A stretch of 64,000 nt of DNA from Phytoactinopolyspora limicola (GCF_011320225.1 NZ_JAAOEN010000010.1:161880-225879); one strand, 5' to 3'. Positions 19,497 to 28,693 are shown, numbered from the stretch's first letter. Numbers and translations are program-made. Notes: a model not told the origin generated them from the sequence alone.

Positions 19497-19524
19497 AAAC
19501 TGGTCGAGTGATCGTCGCCACCCT

Positions 19525-19584
19525 CCCCGTGATCATTGGCTTTTGACCACCGGATCCGGTGGTCAAAAGCCAATGATCACGGGG
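19525..19584. repeat. Perfect 60-bp palindrome, family member 3
   Basis: The sequence is fully self-complementary with GGATCC at its centre and arms opening CCCCGTGATCATTGGCTTTT. Its right end holds the stop codon of the GH63-like gene, and it lies about 70 bases upstream of gcvPA. It differs from the element at 29976 only at positions that are changed together on both arms. Confidence 0.95.
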
Positions 19585-21397
19585 GGTTGGGGGAGGTGGA
19601 GCGGAGGAGGTCGAGATCGTTGGTGACGGCGACCGCGAGGTCGATGTACAGCGCTGCCGACCACGCGAAACTCGTCGTGGCTCGGCTGGCCCGACCCCCG
19701 GTGAGCGGATTCCAGTACTCGTACATACCCCCCGATCCGGCTACCAGGGCCAGCGTCCGCTCGGCGAGATCGGCAGCGGCATCGGGGCGTCCGCTCCTCA
19801 GCAACCCCTCCGCGACCAGCCGGTTCACGTTGACCCATACCGGTCCGCGCCACATCCGGTCCGCGTCGAACGTGGCGTCGCCGTACGCAACCGTCGGCAG
19901 GGGGTGTTCGCCCCAGAGGTCGCGGTACATACTCGCCACCAACACGTCGACGACGGCCTCCGGCAACCGGCCAGTGAGCAGCGGCATCAGATGAAACGGG
20001 GTGAACATCGGCAGCCGGCGGCCACCGCCGTGTGCGGTGAATCGTCCGGAACCCGCGTCCCACCGCCGGTCCAGCAGGCGAGTGACCCGTTCGGCGGCCG
20101 CACCCCGGTGTCGGTCGGCCTCGGCCCTAACGTTCGGCACCGCAGCGGCCGTACCTTCCGTCAGATCGGCCAGCAAGTCATCCTGCAGGGCGAGATAGGA
20201 GTTGAGATCCGGCGGTTCGGCCGGGACACCGTAGTCGAACAGCGGGCTGTCGTCGAGGCCCGACGAATACGGATGGAGATACTCGGACAGGCCGTCGCCA
20301 TCGGTGTCGCTCACCGTGGCCCACCATCGCTGGGAAGCCTCGACCCGAGGCAGCGCCCAGGCCAGCCGATCGGGATCCGGAGCGAGCCGATGCAGGTGGG
20401 CCAGCGCCCAAGCGGTCAGCGGCGGCTTGGTCACCGGGACCGAGCCGGACGCCACCCCGGCGGCGTCGCCCAGATGATCCCGCAGCCGCGCGGCGTCGGC
20501 TGGTGGGAGGTCATCGGCGCTGGCCAGAATGCCGTCATCGGAGACGACGTCGGGAATCAGGCCATCACTCAGCTGGTGATCGAGGAAGAGCGCCACTTGA
20601 TCCCACGCCTGTTCGGGAGCGCCGTGGCGGAGGCCGGCGGCGACGAAGTACGAGTCCCATTGCCACGCGCCGACGTAGCCGAACTTCGACGGGACCACCA
20701 TCAGCCGCGACGGGTCGTGTGCCACCCGGACCTGGTTGGCGCGGAGCACCCACCAGGCCAGCCGGGCCGTCATGACAAGGTCCGAGCGCACCACGGGCAT
20801 CCGGCCAAACCACTCGGCCCAGCGGTCGACCGCACGGGCTAGCAACTCGGCGTGGCCGGCCGGCACCGCTGCCGGTACGGGCTCACCCTGCACCTGGAGG
20901 ACGACGCGGCTGCCGAGACCGTCGGCCGGGCCGTCGACGTCGAGGGTGACGACGGGGGCCTCGATCGAACCACCAACCACCTGCTCGACCACACCGCCGT
21001 CGACGTGCCAGGTGAGCCATTCTCCGCCGGTGCCGGTGAGGTCGGTGCGGGCCAGGCCGCCGTCGGCGGTGAGATCAACCGCACCGGCGACGTGAAACTC
21101 GACCCGCCAACGGCCCGGTGGCAGCCCCAGGCTCAGCGTGGTCGCGTCGGCGAACACCAACGACGGGCCGTCGGTCAGGTAGATCGCCGCCGGATCGGCC
21201 CGATGCACCGGGCAGGAGCGGCCGGTAACCGTCCGCACCCGCAGGCCCGGCAGCAGCCGGCACTCGGCGCTGCGGCGCTCGTACTCCGCGCTGGTGATGG
21301 TCAGCATGCCGCCCGACTGGGTGACCAGCAGCCGCGAACCCGCGTCGGTGAAGGGCGACTCGACGAGGTCGAGGGTGGGCATCGGGGTATCTGCCAT
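19577..21397 (-). CDS. GH63-like glycoside hydrolase (MGH1-like/glucosidase family)
   Basis: A 606-residue hydrolase with an N-terminal beta-rich region of about 200 residues and a C-terminal alpha/alpha-barrel. Family marks are WQWDSYFVAAGL near residue 245, HPYSSGLDDSPLFD near 370 (the acidic SGLD-SP segment) and MWRGPVWVNVNRL near 520. Members act on alpha-glucosides such as glucosylglycerate, mannosylglycerate or related oligosaccharides. It closes the sugar operon, 3 bases after the permease gene. No signal peptide is seen, so it should act inside the cell on imported sugar. The exact substrate is not readable. Its stop lies within the palindrome at 19525. Confidence 0.82.
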   Translation of the reverse strand: MADTPMPTLDLVESPFTDAGSRLLVTQSGGMLTITSAEYERRSAECRLLPGLRVRTVTGRSCPVHRADPAAIYLTDGPSLVFADATTLSLGLPPGRWRVEFHVAGAVDLTADGGLARTDLTGTGGEWLTWHVDGGVVEQVVGGSIEAPVVTLDVDGPADGLGSRVVLQVQGEPVPAAVPAGHAELLARAVDRWAEWFGRMPVVRSDLVMTARLAWWVLRANQVRVAHDPSRLMVVPSKFGYVGAWQWDSYFVAAGLRHGAPEQAWDQVALFLDHQLSDGLIPDVVSDDGILASADDLPPADAARLRDHLGDAAGVASGSVPVTKPPLTAWALAHLHRLAPDPDRLAWALPRVEASQRWWATVSDTDGDGLSEYLHPYSSGLDDSPLFDYGVPAEPPDLNSYLALQDDLLADLTEGTAAAVPNVRAEADRHRGAAAERVTRLLDRRWDAGSGRFTAHGGGRRLPMFTPFHLMPLLTGRLPEAVVDVLVASMYRDLWGEHPLPTVAYGDATFDADRMWRGPVWVNVNRLVAEGLLRSGRPDAAADLAERTLALVAGSGGMYEYWNPLTGGRASRATTSFAWSAALYIDLAVAVTNDLDLLRSTSPNPP

Positions 21398-21400
21398 GGG

Positions 21401-22267
21401 TCACTTTCCTCCGAGGCCGGACATGGCCATGCTGCTGATGATGCGCCGCTGCCCGATCACGAAGGCGATCAGCATCGGGATGACCGAGATCGCCGACGCG
21501 GCCATGACCAGCGCGTAGTTCATCCCTCCGTACTGGTCCTGGAACCGGGAGAGCAGGAGCGGCACGGTGAACAGCTCTTCGCTGTTCAGCAGGATGAGCG
21601 GGTAGAAGAAGTTGTTCAACGTGTTCAGCGCGACCACCACACCCAACGCGCCGAGACCCGGTCCGAGATTGGGCAGGATCACCCGGAAGAAGATCTGGAG
21701 TCGGTTGGCGCCGTCGAGCAGCGCGGCTTCCTCCAGTTCGATCGGCAGGCTGCGGACGAACTGGCGCATGAGGAACACCGCGAACGGGTTGCACAGTGAT
21801 ATCGGCACGATGAGGGCCAGGTGCGAGTCGACCCAACCGATCCGGCTCAGCAGCAGGTAGAGCGGGACGATGGTGACCTGGGTAGGCACCATCTGGGTGG
21901 CCAGGAAGAAGATGAACAGCACTTTGGAGCCGCGGAAGTTGATGCGGGCGAATCCGTACCCGGCCAGCGCCGTCGTGACGAGTGTGATCGCGACGACGAG
22001 TACGCAGATGTAGATGCTGTTCCAGTAGGCGCGGGCGAAAGGCATCGAGTTCCAGGCGTCGGCGAAATTCGTCCACACCCAGGGGTCCGGCCAGAACGAC
22101 AGCGGCTCGCGCAGGATCTGCCCTAGTGACTTGAACGAGGTCAGCAACATCAGCAGGAACGGCGCCACCATGGCCAGGCCGACCAGCACGAGAAAACCGT
22201 GCAGCAGGATCCGGCCACGCAGCCTGTGCGGCGGCTCGGGGAGGGCTCGAGAGGTGTCGGGCGGCAT
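21401..22267 (-). CDS. Carbohydrate ABC transporter permease (MalG-like)
   Basis: A 288-residue inner-membrane permease of the sugar CUT1 type with six hydrophobic segments. The ATPase-docking EAA loop is EEAALLDGANRLQIFFRVILP-like, near residue 190, with the conserved glycine. It is 4 bases downstream of the second permease gene and 3 bases upstream of the GH63-like gene. No ATPase gene is in the cluster, so a shared multi-sugar ATPase is expected. Confidence 0.94.
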   Translation of the reverse strand: MPPDTSRALPEPPHRLRGRILLHGFLVLVGLAMVAPFLLMLLTSFKSLGQILREPLSFWPDPWVWTNFADAWNSMPFARAYWNSIYICVLVVAITLVTTALAGYGFARINFRGSKVLFIFFLATQMVPTQVTIVPLYLLLSRIGWVDSHLALIVPISLCNPFAVFLMRQFVRSLPIELEEAALLDGANRLQIFFRVILPNLGPGLGALGVVVALNTLNNFFYPLILLNSEELFTVPLLLSRFQDQYGGMNYALVMAASAISVIPMLIAFVIGQRRIISSMAMSGLGGK

Positions 22268-22271
22268 CGGA

Positions 22272-23222
22272 TCAGCTTTCGTAGTGGACGAGCCGGCGCT
22301 GCAACCCGAACTGGGCCAGGGTGATCAGCAGCGTCAGCACCAGCAGCAGGAGGGCGGCGGCGCTGCTCGCACCGAACTCGAAGCGGCGGAACGCGAGGTC
22401 ATAGATGTGGTACACGATCGTCCGGCTCGCGTTGTCCGGTCCGCCTTCGTGGGTGAGGATGAAGACGATGTCGAACGTCTGAAGCGAGCTGATGACCGAA
22501 ACCACCGTCATGAAGAACAACGTGGGGGTCTGCAACGGGACGATCACTCGGAGGAAGGTGCGCACCGGCCCGGCTCCGTCCACCCGCGCCGCCTCTAGAA
22601 CGGCGGGTGGGATGTTCTGCAAGCCGGCCAGGAACAGCAGCACGTTGAGACCCAGCGACGACCACACCACCACCATCGACACCGAGATCAGCACCAGCCG
22701 GGGATCACCGAGCCAGTCCGGCCGGCCCAGGAACGGCACCAGATCGATGCCGGAGCTGAGGATCCCGTTCGACCGCAGCAGCTGCTGCCAGATCATCGAC
22801 ACCGCGACGAGGCTGGTCACCCCGGGGGCGAAGATGAGAATGAGGTAGACCGTGCGGCCTCGGATCCGATTCAGCACGGTCGCCAGCACCATCGCGATGC
22901 TCAGCCCGATCGGCACGGTGATCGCCGCGATGCCCAGAGTGTTGAGTACGGCCCGCCAGAGCAGCGGATCGGTGAGCTGGTCGCCGAAGTTGGTCAGGCC
23001 CACCCACGAGAACGAGCGCAGGCCATCGGTCTCGGCGAAGGCGAGCACCATGGCTGCCACCAGCGGTAACAGGACGAAGGCCACCATGCCGAACAGCTGT
23101 GGGCCGATGAAGACCAGCCCCCACCGGCGGTCTCGTCGCCGCCAGCCGCTGACCCGTGGCCGCACCGGCCGGGTCCCGGTTTCGGGCCCCGGCCGCTGCG
23201 TCCGCGGTGCTACCGGAGTCAC
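22272..23222 (-). CDS. Carbohydrate ABC transporter permease (MalF-like)
   Basis: This 316-residue protein has about six membrane segments after an Arg-rich cytoplasmic N-terminus (RPRVSGWRRRDRRWG). The EAA-type loop reads VLEAARVDGAGPVRTFLRV, near residue 225. The GTG start at 23222 overlaps the binding-protein stop by 4 bases. With the adjacent MalG-like protein it forms the membrane channel for an imported sugar. Confidence 0.94.
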   Translation of the reverse strand: MTPVAPRTQRPGPETGTRPVRPRVSGWRRRDRRWGLVFIGPQLFGMVAFVLLPLVAAMVLAFAETDGLRSFSWVGLTNFGDQLTDPLLWRAVLNTLGIAAITVPIGLSIAMVLATVLNRIRGRTVYLILIFAPGVTSLVAVSMIWQQLLRSNGILSSGIDLVPFLGRPDWLGDPRLVLISVSMVVVWSSLGLNVLLFLAGLQNIPPAVLEAARVDGAGPVRTFLRVIVPLQTPTLFFMTVVSVISSLQTFDIVFILTHEGGPDNASRTIVYHIYDLAFRRFEFGASSAAALLLLVLTLLITLAQFGLQRRLVHYES

Positions 23223-24622
23223 GGCGACGGTTCCCCGTCGGGATCATCGTCGTTCTCGTCCTCGCCGTTGGTGCTCTCGGCCTCGTCGAGTTCCTCCGGG
23301 TCGGCCAGGTCGGCCGGGTCCGGCATGTCCGCGTTCTCCACGAGGTCGACGATGGTTGCCAACGTCTCGTCCAGGTCGACGCGGCCTTCGTAGTGACGCA
23401 GCATCGCCGCGCTGATGTCGTCGGACAGCCCGGGTACCCGGGCCTCGGACGCGTAGTTGGCGAAACCGTTGTCGCGGAGTTGGAGGAAGGTTTCGGCGTG
23501 CTCCGGGTATCCGTCGAGGACGACGTCGTCGGCACCGAGGATCGACGGCACGGCGTTGCCGCCACCGGAGAGCCGGAACTCTTGCCCCTCCGCCGAGACG
23601 AACTCCTCGAAGAACGTCCACGCCGCCTCGGGATGGTCGGTGGCCTCGTTGATCGCCAGATAAGCTGCGGCGACACCCACCGGCTTCGGCTCGCCGTCCA
23701 CCGACGGCCAGGGGGCGATGTCGAACTGCTCCTCCTCGCCGGCTTGGCGGATCGTCCCGATGGTGTACCGGCCTTGGACGAAGAATCCGGCCTGGTGAGA
23801 GACGAACGACGTGGACGCGCCGGCGCCTTCGGGCATGGTGTCGGCGACCCGGAAGGACCCGTCCTGGAACCGTTCGCCGAGCACGCGTAGTGCTTCGACC
23901 GACGTCTCGTCGTCGGCGAGGACGAACCTGCCCTGCTCGTCGTAGGCGGTGCCGCCGTAGGCGCTGACCCAGCTGTAGTGCGTGGCCCAGTAGTTCCAGA
24001 AGATGGCGCCGATCATGTCGGCATCGCGGAGCGCGTCCATCATGTCGAGGAAGGTGTCGACGGTCCATTCGCCCCGGGCGGCGAGGTCGGCGGGATCGTC
24101 GGTGATACCGGCCGCCTCCAGGGCGGTCTTGCTGTACCAGAGCACGTCCGGGTTGCTGTCGGTTGGTACCCCATACGTGACGCCGCCCTCGATGGCGGCG
24201 CCGAAGAGGCCGTCGAAGAAGTCGTCGTGGGTTGCCTTGCTGTCCGATGAGTTCATCAGGTCGTCGAGCGGGGTGAGCACACCCGCGTCGACGAACGTGC
24301 CGACGTTGTCGTCACCCAGGTAGAAGACGTCGGGTGCGGTGCCGGAGATCAGCTGGGCCAGCAGCTTCGGGTGGTACTCGCCGTAGGACGGCACCGCCTG
24401 TAGGACGACCTCGATGTCCGGATGCCGCTCCATGAACTCGTCGTTGAAGTCCTCGAAGCGCTGCAGGTCCTCCGCGGAGCCCCACGTCGTCCATACGATG
24501 CGTGCCTTGCTCGAGCCGTCGCTCGGACCGGAACTCGAACCACTACACGCGGCCACTGCGGCCACCGCAATGGCGGCGAGCACCGCCGTCGCCCGGCGGG
24601 TATAGCTGGTGGAACCTTTCAT
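23219..24622 (-). CDS. Extracellular sugar-binding lipoprotein of the ABC transporter
   Basis: A 467-residue solute-binding protein. A lipoprotein signal ends at AAVAAC with the lipid-modified Cys at about residue 26, followed by a Ser/Gly linker. The body begins RIVWTTWGSAEDLQRF and contains TAPDVFYLGDD and WTFFEEFVS, as in family 1 sugar-binding proteins. The C-terminus is an unusual acidic tail of about 35 residues (many Asp/Glu/Pro), which is not part of the fold. It is anchored outside the membrane and delivers sugar to the two downstream permeases. Confidence 0.93.
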   Translation of the reverse strand: MKGSTSYTRRATAVLAAIAVAAVAACSGSSSGPSDGSSKARIVWTTWGSAEDLQRFEDFNDEFMERHPDIEVVLQAVPSYGEYHPKLLAQLISGTAPDVFYLGDDNVGTFVDAGVLTPLDDLMNSSDSKATHDDFFDGLFGAAIEGGVTYGVPTDSNPDVLWYSKTALEAAGITDDPADLAARGEWTVDTFLDMMDALRDADMIGAIFWNYWATHYSWVSAYGGTAYDEQGRFVLADDETSVEALRVLGERFQDGSFRVADTMPEGAGASTSFVSHQAGFFVQGRYTIGTIRQAGEEEQFDIAPWPSVDGEPKPVGVAAAYLAINEATDHPEAAWTFFEEFVSAEGQEFRLSGGGNAVPSILGADDVVLDGYPEHAETFLQLRDNGFANYASEARVPGLSDDISAAMLRHYEGRVDLDETLATIVDLVENADMPDPADLADPEELDEAESTNGEDENDDDPDGEPSP

Positions 24623-24707
24623 TGGGTTGCCTCCAGATCGTCAAACGGGTGAATAGGGACGGACGTGGATAGACATGGATCGATAGGGGCCGAGGTGGTG
24701 GCCGGCG

Positions 24708-26735
24708 TCACGATCGGGTGTGCCGGACGACGAGTGCGCCGGCCGGCGCTACGGTGACCGGCCCGGACACGGTGTCGCCGGTGAGCAGGTCGGTGCCGTT
24801 GGGGACATCGGTGCGGGCCGGGACCGTGCCGTGGTTGAGGATGAACGTCCACCGGTCGCCGTCGCGGTAGCGAGTGACCTGTTCGACGTCCAGGCTGGGG
24901 GTGTCGTGTGGGGTCAGGCCGGCATCTCGGCAGATCGGGCCGAGCACCTGCCGCAGTGCTGCCTCGTCGAGTCCCGCGCTGACGTAGGTAGCGGTTCCAG
25001 CGCCGGCACGACGGGTGGTGATGGCTGGGCGGCCGGCCAGCGGGCCGTCGTCGTACGTCGCGATCACGTCGGCGGACTCCGCGTCGATCCACTCCGCCCA
25101 GGTGGTGAAGCCCAACGTCGTCGCTCCGAGCTTCACCCGGCCCTCGTGGCCGTCGGGCAGCGGCCACCATTCGTCGACGGAGACCCCGAGCAGGGAACGT
25201 AGCGGCCCCGGCGCACCACCGGGGTGGATCTTGTCCTCCCGGTCGCTGACCCCACTGAACGGCCCAACAACCAGCCGGCCGCCCTGATCGGCGTAGCCCG
25301 CTAGAGCCGCGGTCACCGCGTCGTCGATGAGGTACAGGTTGGGCGCCACCACCACGTCGTAGCCATCGAATGGGCCGGTCGCCCGGACGGGGTCGACGGT
25401 GAACCCGAGGGTGTACAGCGCCCGGTGCCAGGTCCGGACCAGGTGCAGCCAATCGAGTCGGGCCGACGGCAGCGAGTCGGGCGCGTCCAGGCCCCACCAG
25501 GCGTCCCAGTCGACCACGACGCCCACTCGGGACTCCACCCGGCTGCCTTTCAGCTCCGCGAGCCGGCGCAGCTCGGCGCCGAAATCGCGGCACTCCTGGT
25601 AGGAGCGGCTGGCGACGCCACGGTGTCCGAGCATCGCGCTGTGGAATTTCTCCGGACCGAACCGGGCGGCCCGCCATTGGAAGAACATCGCTGCGTCGGA
25701 ACCGTGGGCGATCGCGTGCAAACTGCCGAGCCGCATCCGCCCGGGCGGCTTGGGCACGTTGACGTCGCGCCAGCTCACCGCGCTGGGTGCCTGTTCGAGG
25801 AGGAGCCAAGGTTGGCCGTTCTTGAGTGCCCTCATCAGCCCGTAGTTCAGGGCGGCGTCGGTGTGGGCGACCGGATCGGCCGGGTCCGGGTAGGCGTCGT
25901 CGGTGACGATGTCCTCGACGGCGGCGAAGTCCCAGTAGTTCAGTTCCCGGAACAGGCTCATGAAGTTGGTTGTCACCGGCAGCTGCGGGGTGCGCTCGCG
26001 GAGGAGTTCGACCTCGGCGCGGAACAGTTCGAGCATCGCGTCCGAGGAGAAGCGCTCGAAGTCGAGCCGCTGGGTGGGGTTGATCGGCCCGGTGGCCCGT
26101 CGGGGTGGTTCGATCTGCTCCCAGTCGGTGTAGTGCTGGCCCCAGCAGGTGGTACCCCACGCGTCGTTGAGGGTGGCCAGGTTCTCGTACCGGTGCTGCA
26201 GCCAGCGACGGAAGTGACCGGCAGAGACCGCACAGTAGCAGCGGGACACGTGGTCGCCGTACTCGTTGGAGACGTGCCACAGCACTACGGCGTCGTGGTG
26301 GCCGTACCGTCGCGCCATCGCCTCGGTGAGCCGCAGCGCGTGCTCGCGAAACACCGGTGAGCTGGGACAGTATGCCTGGCGGGAACCGAACTCCAACCTG
26401 ACGCCATCGGCGGTGACCGGCAGGATCTCCGGGTGGGCGCGGATCAGCCAGGCCGGTGGGGTGGCCGTCCCGGTGGCGAGATCGACCCGGATGTCTTGTG
26501 ACCACAGAACGTCGAGCACCCGGTCCAGCCAGCTGAAGTCGAACCGTCCCGGCTCGGGCTCCAGGCGCGGCCACGAGAAGACGGGCAGGCTGACCAGGTT
26601 GACGCCGGCCTCGCGCATCAACCGGGCATCCTCGGCCCAGACGTCCTCAGGCCATTGGTCGGGGTTGTAGTCGCCTCCGTAGGCCAGTCCGTCGATAGCC
26701 TCGAGCCGGCTCAGCCGGGACGTGGTCGGGTTCAC
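24708..26735 (-). CDS. GH42 beta-galactosidase
   Basis: The 675-residue protein has the GH42 layout: a TIM barrel opening with YGGDYNPDQWPEDVW, the acid/base Asn157-Glu158 in WHVSNEYGDH, and the nucleophile Glu314 in LLLEQAPSAVSW, then a trimerisation domain and a C-terminal beta domain. It should cleave terminal beta-D-galactosides in the cytoplasm. The GTG at 26735 overlaps the stop of a 20-codon upstream ORF with a strong ribosome site. A longer reading to 26840 would cross that ribosome site and the putative promoter. It heads the sugar uptake operon. Confidence 0.93.
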   Translation of the reverse strand: MNPTTSRLSRLEAIDGLAYGGDYNPDQWPEDVWAEDARLMREAGVNLVSLPVFSWPRLEPEPGRFDFSWLDRVLDVLWSQDIRVDLATGTATPPAWLIRAHPEILPVTADGVRLEFGSRQAYCPSSPVFREHALRLTEAMARRYGHHDAVVLWHVSNEYGDHVSRCYCAVSAGHFRRWLQHRYENLATLNDAWGTTCWGQHYTDWEQIEPPRRATGPINPTQRLDFERFSSDAMLELFRAEVELLRERTPQLPVTTNFMSLFRELNYWDFAAVEDIVTDDAYPDPADPVAHTDAALNYGLMRALKNGQPWLLLEQAPSAVSWRDVNVPKPPGRMRLGSLHAIAHGSDAAMFFQWRAARFGPEKFHSAMLGHRGVASRSYQECRDFGAELRRLAELKGSRVESRVGVVVDWDAWWGLDAPDSLPSARLDWLHLVRTWHRALYTLGFTVDPVRATGPFDGYDVVVAPNLYLIDDAVTAALAGYADQGGRLVVGPFSGVSDREDKIHPGGAPGPLRSLLGVSVDEWWPLPDGHEGRVKLGATTLGFTTWAEWIDAESADVIATYDDGPLAGRPAITTRRAGAGTATYVSAGLDEAALRQVLGPICRDAGLTPHDTPSLDVEQVTRYRDGDRWTFILNHGTVPARTDVPNGTDLLTGDTVSGPVTVAPAGALVVRHTRS

Positions 26736-26794
26736 CGCGGCACCACCGATCCCAGGCGTCGAAGCGGAGCGACGGTCCGCGGAGAGCGTGGCAT
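26732..26794 (-). CDS. 20-residue upstream ORF coupled to the GH42 gene
   Basis: A perfect AGGAGG lies 4 bases before ATG at 26794, the best ribosome site in this operon. The frame encodes an Arg/Pro-rich 20-residue peptide (starts MPRSPRTVAPLRR) and stops in a GTGA overlap with the GH42 start. It could be a leader peptide that delivers ribosomes to the main gene by coupling. Alternatively, a sequencing frameshift could hide a longer GH42 N-terminus, though the family normally begins close to the GTG used here. Confidence 0.5.
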   Translation of the reverse strand: MPRSPRTVAPLRRLGSVVPR

Positions 26795-26817
26795 GAGACC
26801 TCCTGACGACTGAGTAA

Positions 26818-26841
26818 TGTATACAGTGGACGTTGTGCACA
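26818..26841. promoter_or_regulatory. Two TGTNNACA palindromes in the GH42/GntR divergent region
   Basis: TGTATACA (26818-26825) and TGTGCACA (26834-26841) lie with centres 16 bases apart, about 1.5 helical turns. They sit just upstream of the GH42 leader ORF and 66-89 bases before the divergent GntR gene. A TTGACA on the minus strand (26851-26846) is a possible -35 box. These are reasonable operators for the adjacent FCD-type GntR protein. Confidence 0.5.
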
Positions 26842-26906
26842 GTCGTGTCAAGAGGCTATAGTCGACCGGAAAGATCGCTACGCCTGGAGCGGAGAAGGGT
26901 CGTCCT

Positions 26907-27548
26907 GTGGTTATCCAGCGGCAAACCTTGCGGGCGCAAATCCGCGCTGAGCTCATCGAACGGATGAATGCGGGGTCACTTCCGCCCGGAGAGGCGATCA
27001 ACGAGGTTCATCTCGCCGCCGAACTCGGGGTGAGCCGCACGCCGCTGCGTGAGGCGCTCATCGCGCTGGAGAACGAAGGCCTGATCCAGAGCGAACAAGG
27101 TAAAGGTTTCCGGTTCTCACCCGTGTCGGCCAAAGAGTTCGAAGAGCTGTGCCCGGTCCTGGCGGCACTAGAGGGGTTGGCGCTGGAACTGTCGCCACCA
27201 GAACACCTCGCCGAGATCGCACCTCAGCTGTTGCAAGAAGCGCGCGAGTTCTCCGCCAACGTCGCCGAATACGGAGTGATCACCAAATACGACGACGAGT
27301 GGCACGACCTGCTGCTCAGTGGCTGCACCAACGAGCGGCTCATGGATCTGATCACCACCCTCAAGCTGGCCCTGCGCCGCTACGAGTCCGTCATGGTCAA
27401 GGACGAGCAGATGATCGAGCGGGCGGCCAGCGAGCATCAACTGATCGCCGAGCGGGTAGCAGCGGGTGATATCGCCGGCGCGATCGAGGCTCTGCGCACC
27501 AACTGGCTCAACGGTATGCAGCGCACCCTGAACAACTTCGCCCCATGA
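26907..27548 (+). CDS. GntR-family regulator, FCD (FadR) subgroup
   Basis: A 213-residue regulator with an N-terminal winged helix (about residues 7-70; NEVHLAAELGVSRTPLREALIALENEGL is typical) and an all-helical C-terminal FCD domain. The FCD metal-ligand histidines are plausible at WHDLL and EHQLI. Divergence from the GH42-transporter operon, with two palindromes between, suggests that it controls sugar uptake. The start is GTG at 26907. Confidence 0.92.
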   Translation: MVIQRQTLRAQIRAELIERMNAGSLPPGEAINEVHLAAELGVSRTPLREALIALENEGLIQSEQGKGFRFSPVSAKEFEELCPVLAALEGLALELSPPEHLAEIAPQLLQEAREFSANVAEYGVITKYDDEWHDLLLSGCTNERLMDLITTLKLALRRYESVMVKDEQMIERAASEHQLIAERVAAGDIAGAIEALRTNWLNGMQRTLNNFAP

Positions 27549-27568
27549 CAGGCCCAAGGCGCGGCCTG
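27549..27568. terminator. Small hairpin between convergent GntR genes
   Basis: CAGGCC and GGCCTG pair around eight bases in the 40-bp space between two convergent genes. Without a T-run it is only a weak terminator candidate. Confidence 0.3.
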
Positions 27569-27588
27569 CTAAGCGTAGGCTCCGCGGC

Positions 27589-27951
27589 TTACCGCGGTTG
27601 AGCGCCTGGCCGGTGGTCCGGATGGGGGTCCGGCATCGGGGCCGGGTGCGGATGCGGGTCCGGCGTCGGCTCGGCAGTGCGAGCGACCTGGGTCGGGATG
27701 GTGGGGCGCCGATGATGGTCCGGAGGAACGAATGTCCCTCGGCCGGGAAGCGTGACCACCAGGCCCTCATCGCGCAACAGCTTGATGGCGCGGCGAACCG
27801 TCTCCCGCGCGAGACCGGACTCGTCGGTGAGATGTTTCTCGCTGGGCAGCTGTGTGCCCGGCCCGTACTCTCCAGAGGTGATCCGGGTACGCAGGATCGA
27901 GGCCAGCTGACGGTACGACGGAGTCGGGTCCCAATGATCAATCACGGGCAT
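27589..27951 (-). CDS. Short GntR-family DNA-binding protein without effector domain
   Basis: The 120-residue protein is almost only a GntR winged helix: YRQLASILRTRITSGEYGPGTQLPSEKHL, then LARETVRRAIKLLRDEGLV and a wing VTLPGRGTFVPP. In place of an effector domain it has a His/Pro-rich tail with PDPHPHP-type repeats. Such short GntR proteins occur beside mobile or morphology-related genes in Streptomyces. The ATG at 27951 is chosen because the fold starts there; an upstream start at 27990 is possible. The next gene, divergent and 171 bases away, is a DUF6221 protein. Confidence 0.82.
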   Translation of the reverse strand: MPVIDHWDPTPSYRQLASILRTRITSGEYGPGTQLPSEKHLTDESGLARETVRRAIKLLRDEGLVVTLPGRGTFVPPDHHRRPTIPTQVARTAEPTPDPHPHPAPMPDPHPDHRPGAQPR

Positions 27952-28122
27952 AACGTAGGAGAGGTGGTGTACGGCCACGCACCCCGCCACGCCCTAGACG
28001 TCTTGGTCATCCTAGGCGTCTACAATCGGAATACGTGAGCGCCGGCCAGAGTGTGCCAGGCATCATGTAGGTGACGTGCAGAACCACCGGGGAGTTCACC
28101 GTCGCGACATAGGAGATCGGCG

Positions 28123-28545
28123 ATGGCCGAGTCTGAGTTAGCCGCTTTCCTCCACGCTCGGCTCGACGAGCTGGAGAGCGCGGCGATGGCGGCCGCCCAC
28201 CACTCGGGTGGGCTGCACTGGGGTGTGGAGCCATCCGGCGACGTCGTGTTGGAAGCCCTGCCGGGTGAGGATCCCCCGGAGAAGGACGACCCATATGGCA
28301 TCGCGCCGTTCGTCGGAGAGTTCGAGGGAGCGGGCTGGCATGTCGCTTTACATTCGCCGGCCCGGGTGATCGCAGCCGCCCAGGCGAAGCGGGCTCTGGT
28401 GGATCAGTGCCTGATGTGGCAGCGTGACGCGGCCGTCGACCCACAATTAGCGCCTCTGGCCAGCGTTGCCGACACCGTACTCGCCACTATGGCTCGAGCC
28501 TGGGCACATCACGCCGACTACCAGCCTGTTTGGTCTCTGCCCTAA
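28123..28545 (+). CDS. DUF6221-family hypothetical protein
   Basis: A 140-residue soluble protein. The N-terminal helix ELAAFLHARLDELE, the central ARVIAAAQAKRALVDQ helix and the C-terminal ARAWAHHADYQPVWSLP resemble the DUF6221 family of actinomycetes as I remember it; the function is unknown. Such proteins often lie next to short GntR or XRE regulators, and here a short GntR gene is divergent. GGAGATC lies upstream of the ATG. Confidence 0.75.
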   Translation: MAESELAAFLHARLDELESAAMAAAHHSGGLHWGVEPSGDVVLEALPGEDPPEKDDPYGIAPFVGEFEGAGWHVALHSPARVIAAAQAKRALVDQCLMWQRDAAVDPQLAPLASVADTVLATMARAWAHHADYQPVWSLP

Positions 28546-28693
28546 CGCTGGCCTCCCGCAGCAGGCAGGGGCCAGCCTGGCGACATCTGCCGAACCCCTC
28601 GCGCCTCAACACGTGCACGGGCTGTCTTATTGATTGACACGCCTGGTGATCAGTACTAGACATCTCCCCGTCATTCAGTTCAAGAGGGGGTAC

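Noticed and set aside
19453..19524. Glycine riboswitch before gcvPA
   Set aside because: Only about 70 bases separate the gene from the palindrome, too short for the aptamer, and the conserved GGAGAG-type core is absent.
24619..26574. Long alternative frame on the minus strand within GH42
   Set aside because: It is Arg/Pro/Gly-rich shadow translation of the GH42 gene, which shows both catalytic glutamates in its own frame.
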